Assembly: GCA_036376595.1 (NCBI GenBank)
Contig: DASVAA010000111.1
Span: 1-64,000 of the forward strand
Length of the DNA stretch: 64,000 bases
Direction of reading: 5' to 3'
Origin: SMAG-U1939 sp036376595
GTDB lineage: Bacteria; Chloroflexota; Ktedonobacteria; Ktedonobacterales; JADMIN01
The notes beneath the pieces were generated by a model, which searched no databases, was not told the DNA's origin, and saw only the letters and a list, made by a program, of their open reading frames with translations. A program made the translations under genes and the position numbers. Every line of letters starts with the position of its first letter. Position 1 is the stretch's first letter. Below are positions 17,208 to 25,166 of the stretch, one piece after another.

Positions 17208-17645
17208 CTATGCCGTGTGCGCGGTGTCCATCGTCTGGTCGCCAGAGCCGCTCGGTGCGAGATCCGCTTGACTGGCTGGCGGAATCCCGACGCCGCGGCT
17301 CAACAGCGATACGCAGAGCTGATTCAGGCTGACACCTTCCAGCGCCGCGCGGCGCGCGAGGTCGCGATGCAGGCTCTTGGGGGCGCGCACGAGAATACGA
17401 CCACTGAATCCGCTCAGGTCGAGAGGCAGCGGTATCTCGTCGCCGAACTCAAGTGCGGTGCCGATCCATGATTGCTTAGCATCTTGAAGCTCTTCCAACG
17501 CTTCCGCACGAGTTGCGCCGTCTGCCAGGCACCCGGGCAGTTCCTCGACACCCGCATAGAACCCGCCTTCCTCGGTGTCTGGCCGTACCCACTTTGTGTA
17601 ATGAAGGGCAAGATAGTCTTCCAATGTCTGCGGCTTTTCAGTCAT
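17208..17645 (-). CDS. HicB-family protein, orphan antitoxin-like
   Basis: 145 residues. The N-terminal half shows the HicB partial-RNase-H-like pattern (GGFYAGVEELPGCLADGATRAEALEEL then SWIGTALEFGDEIPLP, split here for length). The C-terminal part is a ribbon-helix-helix (SGRILVRAPKSLHRDLARRA then SLNQLCVSLLSRG). HicB normally neutralises the RNA-cleaving toxin HicA, encoded immediately next to it. No HicA-sized frame is present on either side: hisS ends 14 bp upstream and the EamA gene follows. It is probably cotranscribed with hisS. It may be a solitary regulator or the relic of a former toxin-antitoxin pair. Family assignment is strong; function is open. Confidence 0.85.
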   Translation of the reverse strand: MTEKPQTLEDYLALHYTKWVRPDTEEGGFYAGVEELPGCLADGATRAEALEELQDAKQSWIGTALEFGDEIPLPLDLSGFSGRILVRAPKSLHRDLARRAALEGVSLNQLCVSLLSRGVGIPPASQADLAPSGSGDQTMDTAHTA

Positions 17646-17659
17646 TGCCGTCCTCGCTC

Positions 17660-19063
17660 CTACACGCCCCCCACCAGCGCCTGCGCCTGGGCTACCGCCT
17701 CGCCGCGCGGGACGGCCCGCTGGGTGCCGCTGCGCAGGTCGCGCAGCACGACCGCGCCGTGCTCGATCTCTTCAGGGCCGAGGATCACCGCCAGCGGGAT
17801 GCCCTTTTTGTTGGCAAACGCAAGCTGCGCCCGCAGCTCCTTCGGCTCGGCGTAGACCTCCGTGCGCACACCGGCCTCGCGCAGCTCGCGCGCCAGCTCC
17901 AGCGCCGCGCCCACCGTCTCGGGCGCGAAGAGCGTCACCAGCGCCTGGGTGGTGGTGGTCGCCTCCTCGCCGAGCAGCCCTTGCTCGCCCAGCGCATCGA
18001 AGATGCGGTCGAGGCCGAACGAGATGCCGGTGCAGGGGATCTCACGGCCCGCAAACTGGCCGATGAGCTGGTCGTAGCGCCCGCCGCCGCCCAGGCTGCC
18101 GAGCGCGGAGCCACTCAGCACCGTCTCGAAGATCGGCCCGGTATAGTAACCCAGGCCGCGCGCCAGCGAGAGATCGAGGCGCATGCGCTCGGCCGGGACG
18201 CCCATCGCAGCGGCGTAGCGGAAGACCGCGGCGAGATCGTCGAGCGCGCGCTGCCCCTCGGCGTTCTCGGCCAGCCGCGGCCGCAGCTCAGCGATCACCT
18301 CTTCCGCTGTGCCCGAGATGGCGGCGATCTCCAGCAGTTTGTCGATGGCCGGCGCGGTCAGCTCCGCCTTCTCCAACTCGGCGCGCACACCGGTGAGGCC
18401 CACTTTATCGAGTTTGTCGAGCGCGATGAGCGTCCATACGCGCTGCCTCTCAGGCACGCCCGCGATCTCCATCAGCGCGTTGAGCAAGCCGCGATGGTTG
18501 ATCTTGGTAACGAAGGCGGTGAAGCCCAGCCGCGCGAAGACCTCGTGGTGGATGGCGACCATCTCGGCGTCCACTGTCGGCGAGCGGCTGCCCACGCAGT
18601 CCACGTCGCACTGATAGAACTCGCGGTAACGGCCGCGCTGCGGCTTATCGGCCCGCCAGACGGGCTGCATCTGGTAGCGGCGGAAGGGAAAGACGATCTC
18701 GTTTTGGTGCGCGGCGACCACCCGTGCCAGCGGCACCGTCAGGTCGTAGCGCAGCGCCTCGTCGGCCAGCATGCGCGCCAACGCCGCCGAGGTGCGCTCC
18801 GGCGCCGGCAACGCGGCGACGGCTTCGCTGCCGGATTGCAGCTCGCGCCCACGCTTGAGCACGCGAAATAGCAGCCGGTCGCCCTCCTCGCCGTATTTGC
18901 CCTCCAGCACGGCGGTGGTCTCGATCGCCGGCGTCTCCAGCGGCTCATAGCCGTAGCGCTGGAAGGTCTCGCGCAGAATGCCGAAGACGCGGTCGCGGCG
19001 GACGAGATCGCGGGGCAGATAGTCGCGCGTGCCGCGGGCGTTGGTGGGTGCGATGCGTGCCAT
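17660..19063 (-). CDS. hisS: histidine--tRNA ligase
   Basis: 467 residues from MARIAPTNARGTRDYLP. Class II synthetase that charges tRNA-His. Motif 2 is visible in FRRYQMQPVWRADKPQRGRY followed by EFYQCDVD. The histidine-specific motifs are LGYYTGPIFE and GGGRYDQLIGQF. The C-terminal anticodon-binding domain begins near ALVTLFAPETVGAALELA and ends at the stop. The open frame runs further upstream, but the canonical histidyl synthetase N-terminus begins at the ATG at 19063; the best Shine-Dalgarno (AGGAGG) is 13 bases before it, slightly long. It is followed 14 bp later by hicB and preceded by a hydrolase gene about 90 bp upstream, so the three may form an operon. Confidence 0.95.
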   Translation of the reverse strand: MARIAPTNARGTRDYLPRDLVRRDRVFGILRETFQRYGYEPLETPAIETTAVLEGKYGEEGDRLLFRVLKRGRELQSGSEAVAALPAPERTSAALARMLADEALRYDLTVPLARVVAAHQNEIVFPFRRYQMQPVWRADKPQRGRYREFYQCDVDCVGSRSPTVDAEMVAIHHEVFARLGFTAFVTKINHRGLLNALMEIAGVPERQRVWTLIALDKLDKVGLTGVRAELEKAELTAPAIDKLLEIAAISGTAEEVIAELRPRLAENAEGQRALDDLAAVFRYAAAMGVPAERMRLDLSLARGLGYYTGPIFETVLSGSALGSLGGGGRYDQLIGQFAGREIPCTGISFGLDRIFDALGEQGLLGEEATTTTQALVTLFAPETVGAALELARELREAGVRTEVYAEPKELRAQLAFANKKGIPLAVILGPEEIEHGAVVLRDLRSGTQRAVPRGEAVAQAQALVGGV

Positions 19064-19153
19064 GATCTGCTGTGGTCCTCCTCGTGGGCCAGGATGCCGC
19101 CAGGCCGCGCAGGGCCGGAAGCGAGCCGCCCTGTAGCATATCACACGCTCATG

Positions 19154-20161
19154 CTACCCGCGCCAGGCTGAGGCGCTGCCCGCGCGTACCCACTCGGCGA
19201 CGCTCGCGGCCAGTTCGACGGGCCGCTCGGCCTGCGGCAGGCTGCCGCAATCGAAGACCCGCAGCTCGGCCTGCGGGTTGGCCTCGCGGAACGCCCCCGC
19301 GTTCTCCAGCGGCGTGAAGCGGGCGTCTTTGCCCCAGCAGAGCAGGATTGGCTGCTTGAGCAGCGGGAAGACCGCGCTTACTGGCGTGTTGAGGAGTCCC
19401 GCGATGAAGCTGGCCGACGCGAAGCGCGCGCCGGGCTGGTGCGCCATCATGTAATACGCATCCACCATGTCGTCGCTGACCAGCGCGGGGTCGGCGTAGA
19501 CCTGCGAGCGCAGGTAGTAGCGGATGCTGAGGCGCGAGGCGATCAGGTTGTAGATTGCCTGGCCCAGCAGCGGCGAGCGCAGCAGATCGAGCGCCAGCGT
19601 GCGCCCGATGGAGGGCTGCGCGCCGGCGAGCTGCTCGATGCCGGTCGGCTCGATCAGCGCCAGCCGCGCGAACAGTCCCGGCCGCTCGACGGCGGCGCGG
19701 ATGGCGAAGGCGGCGCTGAGCGACGAGGCGACCACCGACGCGGGATGATCGCCCGCGCCAACTACCTGCAACAGGAAGTCCTGGATCAGCTCTTCGTAGA
19801 GCATCGGCGTGTAGACCAGCGCCGGGCGATCGGAGAGGCCGAAGCCCAGCAGATCGGGCGCGTAGACGCGAAAATCGCGCGCCAGGCGGTCGAAGACGCG
19901 GCGGTACTCGTAATTGGAGGCGCCGACGTAGACGCCGTGCAGGAGCACCAGTGGCTGGCCCGACCCTTTGACGGTATACGCGATGGTGCCGTGCGACCAG
20001 GTATAGCGGCCTTGGTCGCCCTCCAGGGGTCCGGTCGCCGCTCCGCTGGCACGCGCGATCAGCCAATTGGCCGCCGCGAGCAGCGCCGTCGCACCTCCCG
20101 CCGCCAGCGCCGCCGTCTGCCACGCCGCGAGTCCCTGCCGCCGAGTCATCCTCGCGCCCAT
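19154..20161 (-). CDS. alpha/beta hydrolase fold protein, membrane-anchored or exported
   Basis: 335 residues. The N-terminus MTRRQGLAAWQ followed by a hydrophobic run (TAALAAGGATALLAAANWLIA) is an anchor or a twin-arginine-like signal. The hydrolase core has the oxyanion strand PLVLLHGVYVG, APDLLGFGLSD, and a nucleophile elbow VASSLSAA with Ser147 in place of the usual GxSxG. The acidic loop is LLCWGKDARFTP. At the position of the catalytic histidine (GHxP in relatives) the sequence reads CGSLPQAERP, so the usual triad histidine is missing. Start ATG 20161 has an excellent GGAGGAAG site five bases away. It may be a non-hydrolytic member or use another base. It is upstream of hisS on the same strand. 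Confidence 0.82.
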   Translation of the reverse strand: MGARMTRRQGLAAWQTAALAAGGATALLAAANWLIARASGAATGPLEGDQGRYTWSHGTIAYTVKGSGQPLVLLHGVYVGASNYEYRRVFDRLARDFRVYAPDLLGFGLSDRPALVYTPMLYEELIQDFLLQVVGAGDHPASVVASSLSAAFAIRAAVERPGLFARLALIEPTGIEQLAGAQPSIGRTLALDLLRSPLLGQAIYNLIASRLSIRYYLRSQVYADPALVSDDMVDAYYMMAHQPGARFASASFIAGLLNTPVSAVFPLLKQPILLCWGKDARFTPLENAGAFREANPQAELRVFDCGSLPQAERPVELAASVAEWVRAGSASAWRG

Positions 20162-20398
20162 CGTGCTTCCTCCCTCAGGCTGGCCACGGCCGCCCGTGGC
20201 CCGATAGCCAGGCGGCGCCCATCGCCCATGCGCTCGATCCAAGTGTAACGTAGGCGAGCGACGCAAGCGCGGGACCATGCCTCGTTTCGCCCGGCGCAAC
20301 GTCTCTTGACGCCTGGATGTAGGCTTGATGGCGATCGCCAACCGCCATGCCAGCGAACACCATGGGCGCACACATCAGGCGCGAGAAGGAGCTGACAG

Positions 20399-21100
20399 GT
20401 GCCGCAACGGAACCGCACACCGCGTGGTCCGCAGCCGGATGCCGCGTCTGCCGCCGCGAACGCGTTGCTGCGACAGAGCAGAACGACGTATGGAAACCTG
20501 ATCGAGAGCATTACGCCCTGGCTCGTGGAGGTCGGGAACTGGATCTTCGCCGGCCTGATCGCCTTCATCCTAGTCGTGTTGGCAGCGCTGTTGACGGTTG
20601 GGCCGGTCGATCGCGCCATCAGGATTTCGACCGCCGCATTTGCGCTCGCCCTTCCGCTGGAGTTGGCCGGACTCTGCTTGCTGAGACTGGCTCAGGATAC
20701 GCAGCGCATCGGACTTGAGAACGAATGGGCGCGGGCCATTCAGGGCGCGGGCTTCCCTGTTGGAGAGCTGGCCGCCCCCACTGCCCAAGTCTCGCGGCAG
20801 AAGAGACGCACGCGAGTCATCCTGTTCTATTCCCTCGGTATCCTGGTGCTGAGCATTCTGCTGACCTTGACCGGCCTGGTGGCTGCGCTCTGGCACATGG
20901 CGTGGTGGATTGCGGTTGTCTTCCTCGCCATGGCCGTCATCAGCTTGGGCATCGTCATCGCGGCGCTGGTGACCTCAGGACCGCGCACAACGCCGGCGGA
21001 ACAGAAGCAATATCAACGGTACTGGGACGAGCTGGTAAAGCAGGCACGAGAACATGCCGGCGAAGACGCGGGTGGCAACTCACCAAAGCCGCTTGAGTAG
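20399..21100 (+). CDS. four-helix membrane protein, unknown function
   Basis: 233 residues, not recognised. A polar N-terminus of about 45 residues is followed by a helix at about 47-67 (NWIFAGLIAFILVVLAALL), a second at about 76-97 (STAAFALALPLELAGLCLL), a cytoplasmic loop with KRRTR, and a closely spaced pair (VILFYSLGILVLSILLTLTG and WWIAVVFLAMAVISLGIVI). The C-terminus is charged. The start is GTG at 20399 with AAGGAG seven bases upstream. It is divergent from the hydrolase gene, and the 237 bp between them contain a TTGACG (20306-20311) without a convincing -10. A small acidic protein is encoded 70 bp downstream. Confidence 0.7.
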   Translation: MPQRNRTPRGPQPDAASAAANALLRQSRTTYGNLIESITPWLVEVGNWIFAGLIAFILVVLAALLTVGPVDRAIRISTAAFALALPLELAGLCLLRLAQDTQRIGLENEWARAIQGAGFPVGELAAPTAQVSRQKRRTRVILFYSLGILVLSILLTLTGLVAALWHMAWWIAVVFLAMAVISLGIVIAALVTSGPRTTPAEQKQYQRYWDELVKQAREHAGEDAGGNSPKPLE

Positions 21101-21172
21101 GCCGGCACGTCCCTTGCTGGGAGGTGAAGCTGTGAGTCAGTTCGGCGTCCGTGTGCCGAGAGGAGGCCATCC

Positions 21173-21745
21173 ATGACAAATCCCCGGTCCGGCGACAACA
21201 ACGGCGACACAGACGTGAGCGCTGCCGAGCGCGCGGCGCGCGAGATACAGGCCAACGAGGACTACATCAACACGCCCGAGGAGGAGCGCAGCCTCGGCCT
21301 GCCCTATAATGAGTCCGCCGAGCGGATCGCGGCCGAGGGCGAGCTACGCGTCACCGAGCCTGAGGTGGTGGCCGTGGAGCACAGGCTGCGCCGTTTGGAC
21401 TGGCAGAGCGGACTGCACCGCGACGACATCAAGGCGCGCTGGCCGGAATTTCCGGTGGGCATCTACCTGCGCCTGCCGGCCTCGAAGAAGTACTATTCGC
21501 CTGAGCAGGTGCTGGTCGAGTGCGGCCTCTCCTCAGATCGCGCTGAGGGCATGTTCATGGGGCCCAATCCCGAGGCGGAGTTCCCCGAAGCCGAGTCCGT
21601 TAACGACGGAGGACCGCCAGGCTGGGGCGATCAGCCGGCGGTCTATCCACTCGGTGCCGAGATCGAGGGTGGCAGCGCCGAAGATACCGAGGGACTGCTG
21701 CCAGGCCAAGCCGTGGAGGGCGGCGAGCCGGAAAGCAGCAGCTAA
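21173..21745 (+). CDS. acidic hypothetical protein
   Basis: 190 residues, not recognised. No membrane segment or signal. The sequence is strongly acidic with many Glu and Asp. The middle part, HRLRRLDWQSGLHRDDIKAR then WPEFPVGIYLRLPASKKYYS, looks folded, and the C-terminal third is low-complexity (Gly, Glu, Pro, Ser). The ATG at 21173 follows a strong AGGAGG site, which together with codon-position GC bias supports it being real. It ends 13 bp before the end of the convergent ferredoxin gene. Confidence 0.65.
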   Translation: MTNPRSGDNNGDTDVSAAERAAREIQANEDYINTPEEERSLGLPYNESAERIAAEGELRVTEPEVVAVEHRLRRLDWQSGLHRDDIKARWPEFPVGIYLRLPASKKYYSPEQVLVECGLSSDRAEGMFMGPNPEAEFPEAESVNDGGPPGWGDQPAVYPLGAEIEGGSAEDTEGLLPGQAVEGGEPESSS

Positions 21746-21758
21746 CCCGGCGCGGCAG

Positions 21759-22022
21759 CTACTTGTTCTTGAAGTAGTCGGCGTTGATCTGGATGTATTC
21801 TTGCCACTGCGGCGGGGTGGCGCTCTCCTCGAAGATCGCGGTGACAGGGCAGGCCGGCTCGCAGGCGCCGCAGTCAATGCACTCGTCGGGGTTGATGTAG
21901 AGCATCTTGTGCTCGTCATAGTCGCTCTCGCCCTCAGCCGGGTGGATGCAGTCCACCGGGCAGACGTCCACGCAGGATCCATCTTTGACGTCGATGCAGG
22001 GCTGAGTGATTACGTACGTCAT
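21759..22022 (-). CDS. fdxA: 7Fe ferredoxin ([3Fe-4S][4Fe-4S])
   Basis: 87 residues. Cysteines C9, C17, C21 and C25 plus C48, C51, C54 and C58 are spaced as in the FdxA/7Fe group. By comparison C9, C17 and C58 would hold the [3Fe-4S] cluster and C21, C48, C51 and C54 the [4Fe-4S] cluster, with C25 free. The opening MTYVITQPCIDVKDGSCVD and the acidic insert DYDEHKMLYINPDECIDCG are typical of actinobacterial and Chloroflexi members. It is a small cytoplasmic electron carrier. It is transcribed alone, probably from a -10 TATAAT at 22160-22165. Confidence 0.93.
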   Translation of the reverse strand: MTYVITQPCIDVKDGSCVDVCPVDCIHPAEGESDYDEHKMLYINPDECIDCGACEPACPVTAIFEESATPPQWQEYIQINADYFKNK

Positions 22023-22159
22023 GGAAGGCTGGTCTCCTCTAGTGCCTGGCGCGGCGCCATGTGGCCGCGCACGGGATGTGCTGTCCCGCCGAGATGCTGG
22101 ATGGCCGGCGGCACAGCGTGCCCCGTTGCTCCGTCGTCCCGCCCGCAGTGTCTCGCTTC

Positions 22160-22165
22160 ATTATA
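22160..22165 (-). promoter_or_regulatory. -10 element TATAAT for the ferredoxin gene
   Basis: Perfect TATAAT on the minus strand within TTTAGTTATAATGAAG. No strong -35. The leader would be about 130 nt. Confidence 0.45.
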
Positions 22166-22272
22166 ACTAAACGCCGCGGTCGTGGCTATGGCGCTGGCGA
22201 CAAGTAGGGCAGGTCATCGCGCGGCGGCCGGGGGCCGGCGGATGTATCCGCGCTGAGGAGCCCGCCGCCACC

Positions 22273-22291
22273 AAGTCCGCCTGTGTGGACT
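22273..22291. repeat. dispersed AAGTCCGC...GGACT hairpin repeat
   Basis: AGTCC (22274-22278) and GGACT (22287-22291) form the arms. The AAGTCCGC core is shared with the copy at 40027-40045. Confidence 0.5.
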
Positions 22292-22327
22292 GGGGAACGA
22301 GGATGTGCCCGCGTGGAGCTTCTCCGG

Positions 22328-23071
22328 CTATGATGACGATGCGCTGTCCTTCTGCTCCTCCACCGCGATCTCGGCCAGCAGCGTGTGGTCGAGCGCCGAC
22401 AGCTCCGCGCGTGCCAGCAAATCGGGCCGCAGCGCGCGGGTGCGTCGCAGCGCCTCTTTGCGCCGCCAGCGCGCCACCTGGGCGTGGTGACCGCTCAGCA
22501 GCACGTCCGGCACGCGCCAGCCGCGGAAATCCGCCGGCCGCGTATAGTGTGGGTACTCCAGCAGCCCCGCGGTGTGCGACTCCTCTTCGGTCGAGCCGGG
22601 CGCCAGCACACCCGGCACCAGGCGCGCGACCGCATCCACCACCACCATCGCCGCCAGCTCGCCGCCGGTTAGCACATAGTCTCCGATGGATAGCTCGGCC
22701 GTCGCCAGGTGCTCGTGGATGCGCTCGTCCATGCCCTCGTAGTGACCGCAGAGCAGCGTCACGCGCGGCTCAGCCGCCAGCTCGCGCGCGATAGCCTGGG
22801 TGAAGACGCGTCCGCGCGGGCTGAGCAGCAGGATTGGCCCGCCCTGGTGGACCGCCTCGACCGACGCGAAGAGCGGCTCCGGCTTCATCACCATCCCCGC
22901 GCCGCCCCCGTAGGGATAGTCGTCCACCACGTGATGGCGGTCGGCGGTCCAGTCGCGCGGGTTGTGCAGGGCGATCGTAACCACTCCCTGGGTCTGCGCG
23001 CGGGCCAGGATGCTCGCCGTCAGCGGCCCCTGGAACATCTCAGGGAAAAGCGTGAAGATGTCGAAGTGCAT
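22328..23071 (-). CDS. trmD: tRNA (guanine(37)-N1)-methyltransferase
   Basis: 247 residues from MHFDIFTLFPEMFQGPL, the standard TrmD N-terminus. It methylates G37 next to the anticodon using S-adenosylmethionine through a trefoil-knot (SPOUT) fold. Visible motifs are DDYPYGGGAGMVMKPEPLF, LLLSPRGRVFTQAIARELA, LLCGHYEGMDERI and the knot SIGDYVLTGGELAAMVVVDA. The frame extends 11 codons upstream, but the conserved start is chosen. The usual neighbours rimM, rpsP and rplS are absent. The C-terminal extension ends in a polar DSASSS tail. Confidence 0.95.
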   Translation of the reverse strand: MHFDIFTLFPEMFQGPLTASILARAQTQGVVTIALHNPRDWTADRHHVVDDYPYGGGAGMVMKPEPLFASVEAVHQGGPILLLSPRGRVFTQAIARELAAEPRVTLLCGHYEGMDERIHEHLATAELSIGDYVLTGGELAAMVVVDAVARLVPGVLAPGSTEEESHTAGLLEYPHYTRPADFRGWRVPDVLLSGHHAQVARWRRKEALRRTRALRPDLLARAELSALDHTLLAEIAVEEQKDSASSS

Positions 23072-23254
23072 GATCGTCCGTCTGCCTTCGCCTATATCCC
23101 TCACCCGCGCAGGCAGGTTTTGCAGTCGCTAGGCCCTCTAGGCGCGGATTCAATTGCCGCCTGGCTGCCCACCGCGACATCGTGCCCGCCGCGTGTGATA
23201 CACTGAGGCCGATTGCAGTCTCCTACCATTGTGTCACATGGTGCGTGCCATCCG

Positions 23255-24928
23255 ATGAAGCCACAAATCCCGCAGATGCGCGACGACGCACCCACCGCGC
23301 TGCTCTCTCCCACTGGCTCCGCCGAGCAGGCTCGTGCCGTGGAGACGCTGCGCCGCGCGCTCAACCATGCGGTGGCGCTGGTGGATGCCGGGGCAGGGGT
23401 GCTTGCGCTGCGCGCCGACGGCGGAGCCGATGAAGAGCGTGCGAGCGGAGGCGAGAGTGGGCTGCGGCTGGGCGAGCCTGCGGTCATTGCGTGGCGCCTG
23501 GAGCGTGTCAGCCCGGCGCAGCTCGTCGCCGTGCTCGCCGAAGACCCCACGCCGCAGCCGCTCGACGGCCGCCCGCGCGTAGTGGTCAACTCGGACCTGT
23601 GGGGCGGCGAGATCGCGACGCTGACACTGGGCGACCTGGCTGGCACGGTCGGCGAGGTCCATCTACTGGGACAGGCCGGCTTCTCGGCGCAGCGTGCGCT
23701 GGCCGATCCTCGGCGGCGGCAGGCGATCATCGGCGAGCTGACGGCCGCGGTGCGGCTGTATCAGGAGGTGGCACGGCTGCGCCAGGAGAACCGCCAGCTC
23801 AGCTCCATCCTACACTTCAGCGGCGATGGCATCATCACGCTCGACGCCGCGCTGCGCATCACTGGCTTCAACCCAGCAATGGAGGCGATGACCGCCTGGC
23901 GCCAGCATGAGGTGCTCGACCGCTTCTACCACGATGTGCTGCTGCCGCGCGACCTGGAGGGCAATCCGCTGGGCTATGCCACCGATCCGGTCGTGCGGGC
24001 CATCGAGACGGGCCGTGCGGTGATCGACCACGAGCTGATCCTGCTCGCGCGCGACGGCCAGAAGGTCTATGCCTCGGTCACCGCCGCTGCGGTCAAAGCG
24101 CCGCAGGGCCAGCTCGTCACCTGCGTGCTCAACGTGCGTGACATCACCCGCACGCGCGAGGCCGACGAGCTGCGCAGCACGTTCGTTTCGGTGGTTTCGC
24201 ACGAGCTGCAGACGCCGATCGCGATCATCAAGGGCTACGCCTCGACGCTGGCGCGTGAAGATGCCCACTGGGATGAGGCGACGCTGCGCGACCGCCTGCG
24301 CGCCATCGAGGAGGAGTCCGACCGGCTGCACCACCTGGTGGGCAACGTGCTCTACGCCTCGCGCATCTCGGTCGGCGGATTGCAGATGGAGCGCACCGAG
24401 CTGGATCTGGCCGAGGTCACGCGCTCGGTGGTGCGGCGCTTCACTGCGCGCAGCCCAGAGGTCGCCGTCGGCGTGCGCTTCCCGGCGGGCCTGCCGCTGG
24501 TGCTGGCGGACCGTGAGCGCATCGAGGAGGTGATCTTCAACCTGCTCGACAACGCTGTCAAGTACTCACCGAAGAGACGACGCGTCCGCGTGCGCGGCCA
24601 GGTGACAGAGCGCGACGTGATGATCAGCGTCACTGACCAGGGCCAGGGTATCCCGCTGCGCGAGCAGGAGCGCATCTTCGAGCGCTTCCAACGGGTGGAC
24701 AACTCGGCTGCGCGCCGCACGCAGGGAGCGGGCCTGGGCCTCTACATCTGCCGCGCGATCGTCGAAGCGCACGGCGGCCGCATCTGGGTGCGCAGCGCGC
24801 TCGATCGCGGCTCGACTTTCGCCTTTAGCCTGCCGCGCGAGGAGCAGCCGCAGGAGCCAATTATCATCTTTGGCGGCCACGAGCGAGTGTCCACCTCGGC
24901 ACCCACGGATCGGGCCAGCACACGCTAG
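23255..24928 (+). CDS. PAS-containing sensor histidine kinase
   Basis: About 557 residues. The N-terminal 180 residues have no clear family match and no membrane helix, so the kinase is probably cytoplasmic. A helical linker (TAAVRLYQEVARLRQENRQL) leads into a PAS domain (ILHFSGDGIITLDAALRITG onward). A HisKA dimerisation helix follows with His316 in SVVSHELQTPI. The ATPase domain shows N box NLLDNAVKYS, G1 DQGQGI, F box ERIFERFQR and G2 GAGLGLYI. The start MKPQIPQM is preferred to a TTG 42 bp upstream. The probable partner regulator is encoded 2 kb downstream, beyond the inositol synthase gene. Confidence 0.92.
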   Translation: MKPQIPQMRDDAPTALLSPTGSAEQARAVETLRRALNHAVALVDAGAGVLALRADGGADEERASGGESGLRLGEPAVIAWRLERVSPAQLVAVLAEDPTPQPLDGRPRVVVNSDLWGGEIATLTLGDLAGTVGEVHLLGQAGFSAQRALADPRRRQAIIGELTAAVRLYQEVARLRQENRQLSSILHFSGDGIITLDAALRITGFNPAMEAMTAWRQHEVLDRFYHDVLLPRDLEGNPLGYATDPVVRAIETGRAVIDHELILLARDGQKVYASVTAAAVKAPQGQLVTCVLNVRDITRTREADELRSTFVSVVSHELQTPIAIIKGYASTLAREDAHWDEATLRDRLRAIEEESDRLHHLVGNVLYASRISVGGLQMERTELDLAEVTRSVVRRFTARSPEVAVGVRFPAGLPLVLADRERIEEVIFNLLDNAVKYSPKRRRVRVRGQVTERDVMISVTDQGQGIPLREQERIFERFQRVDNSAARRTQGAGLGLYICRAIVEAHGGRIWVRSALDRGSTFAFSLPREEQPQEPIIIFGGHERVSTSAPTDRASTR

Positions 24929-24935
24929 CCAACGC

Positions 24936-25136
24936 TCAGGCACCTGCGAAATCCATGCGCCATGGCTTGCTCGCCGGAGCGGGCAGGTCCACGCCCACAT
25001 ACTCCTCCATATGTGTCGGCTGCGGAATCGAATCGCCTTCCAAGGCCCCACTGTTCGCACGACCGCTTGACGTTTTTGGAGCGGAGAGGGAGGCGAGGCG
25101 AACGGTGTCCTGCCCCTTTCTGGCGCGGACTGGCAT
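24936..25136 (-). CDS. possible small divergent ORF (66 aa), unrecognised
   Basis: Starts MPVRARKGQDTVRLASLSAP and ends PASKPWRMDFAGA just beyond the histidine kinase stop. Its ATG (25136) lies 3 bp from a perfect palindrome that also precedes the inositol synthase gene, so the two are divergent around one candidate operator. No Shine-Dalgarno is visible and no family is recognised. The amino-acid pattern is not obviously that of noncoding sequence, but support is weak. It may be a leaderless gene or a shadow frame. Confidence 0.3.
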   Translation of the reverse strand: MPVRARKGQDTVRLASLSAPKTSSGRANSGALEGDSIPQPTHMEEYVGVDLPAPASKPWRMDFAGA

Positions 25137-25138
25137 GG

Positions 25139-25155
25139 TAACGAAAAATTCGTTA
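25139..25155. promoter_or_regulatory. perfect palindrome TAACGAA-AAA-TTCGTTA (operator candidate)
   Basis: Two 7-bp arms with a 3-bp centre, AT-rich in a GC-rich genome, 11 bp before the ATG of the HTH-inositol synthase gene and 3 bp before a divergent small ORF. Position and symmetry fit binding of a dimeric HTH protein. The N-terminal domain of the adjacent gene is a natural candidate binder, by inference. Confidence 0.6.
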
Positions 25156-25166
25156 GGATACCTGAC

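Larger units (their letters stand above)
22023..22327. other. 305-bp intergenic region upstream of the ferredoxin gene
   Basis: It holds the likely ferredoxin promoter and a copy of a dispersed AAGTCCGC repeat (22273-22291). No protein frame with a ribosome site is apparent. Confidence 0.5.

Noticed and set aside
17208..17645. Complete HicAB toxin-antitoxin locus
   Set aside because: No HicA-like frame exists beside HicB on either strand.
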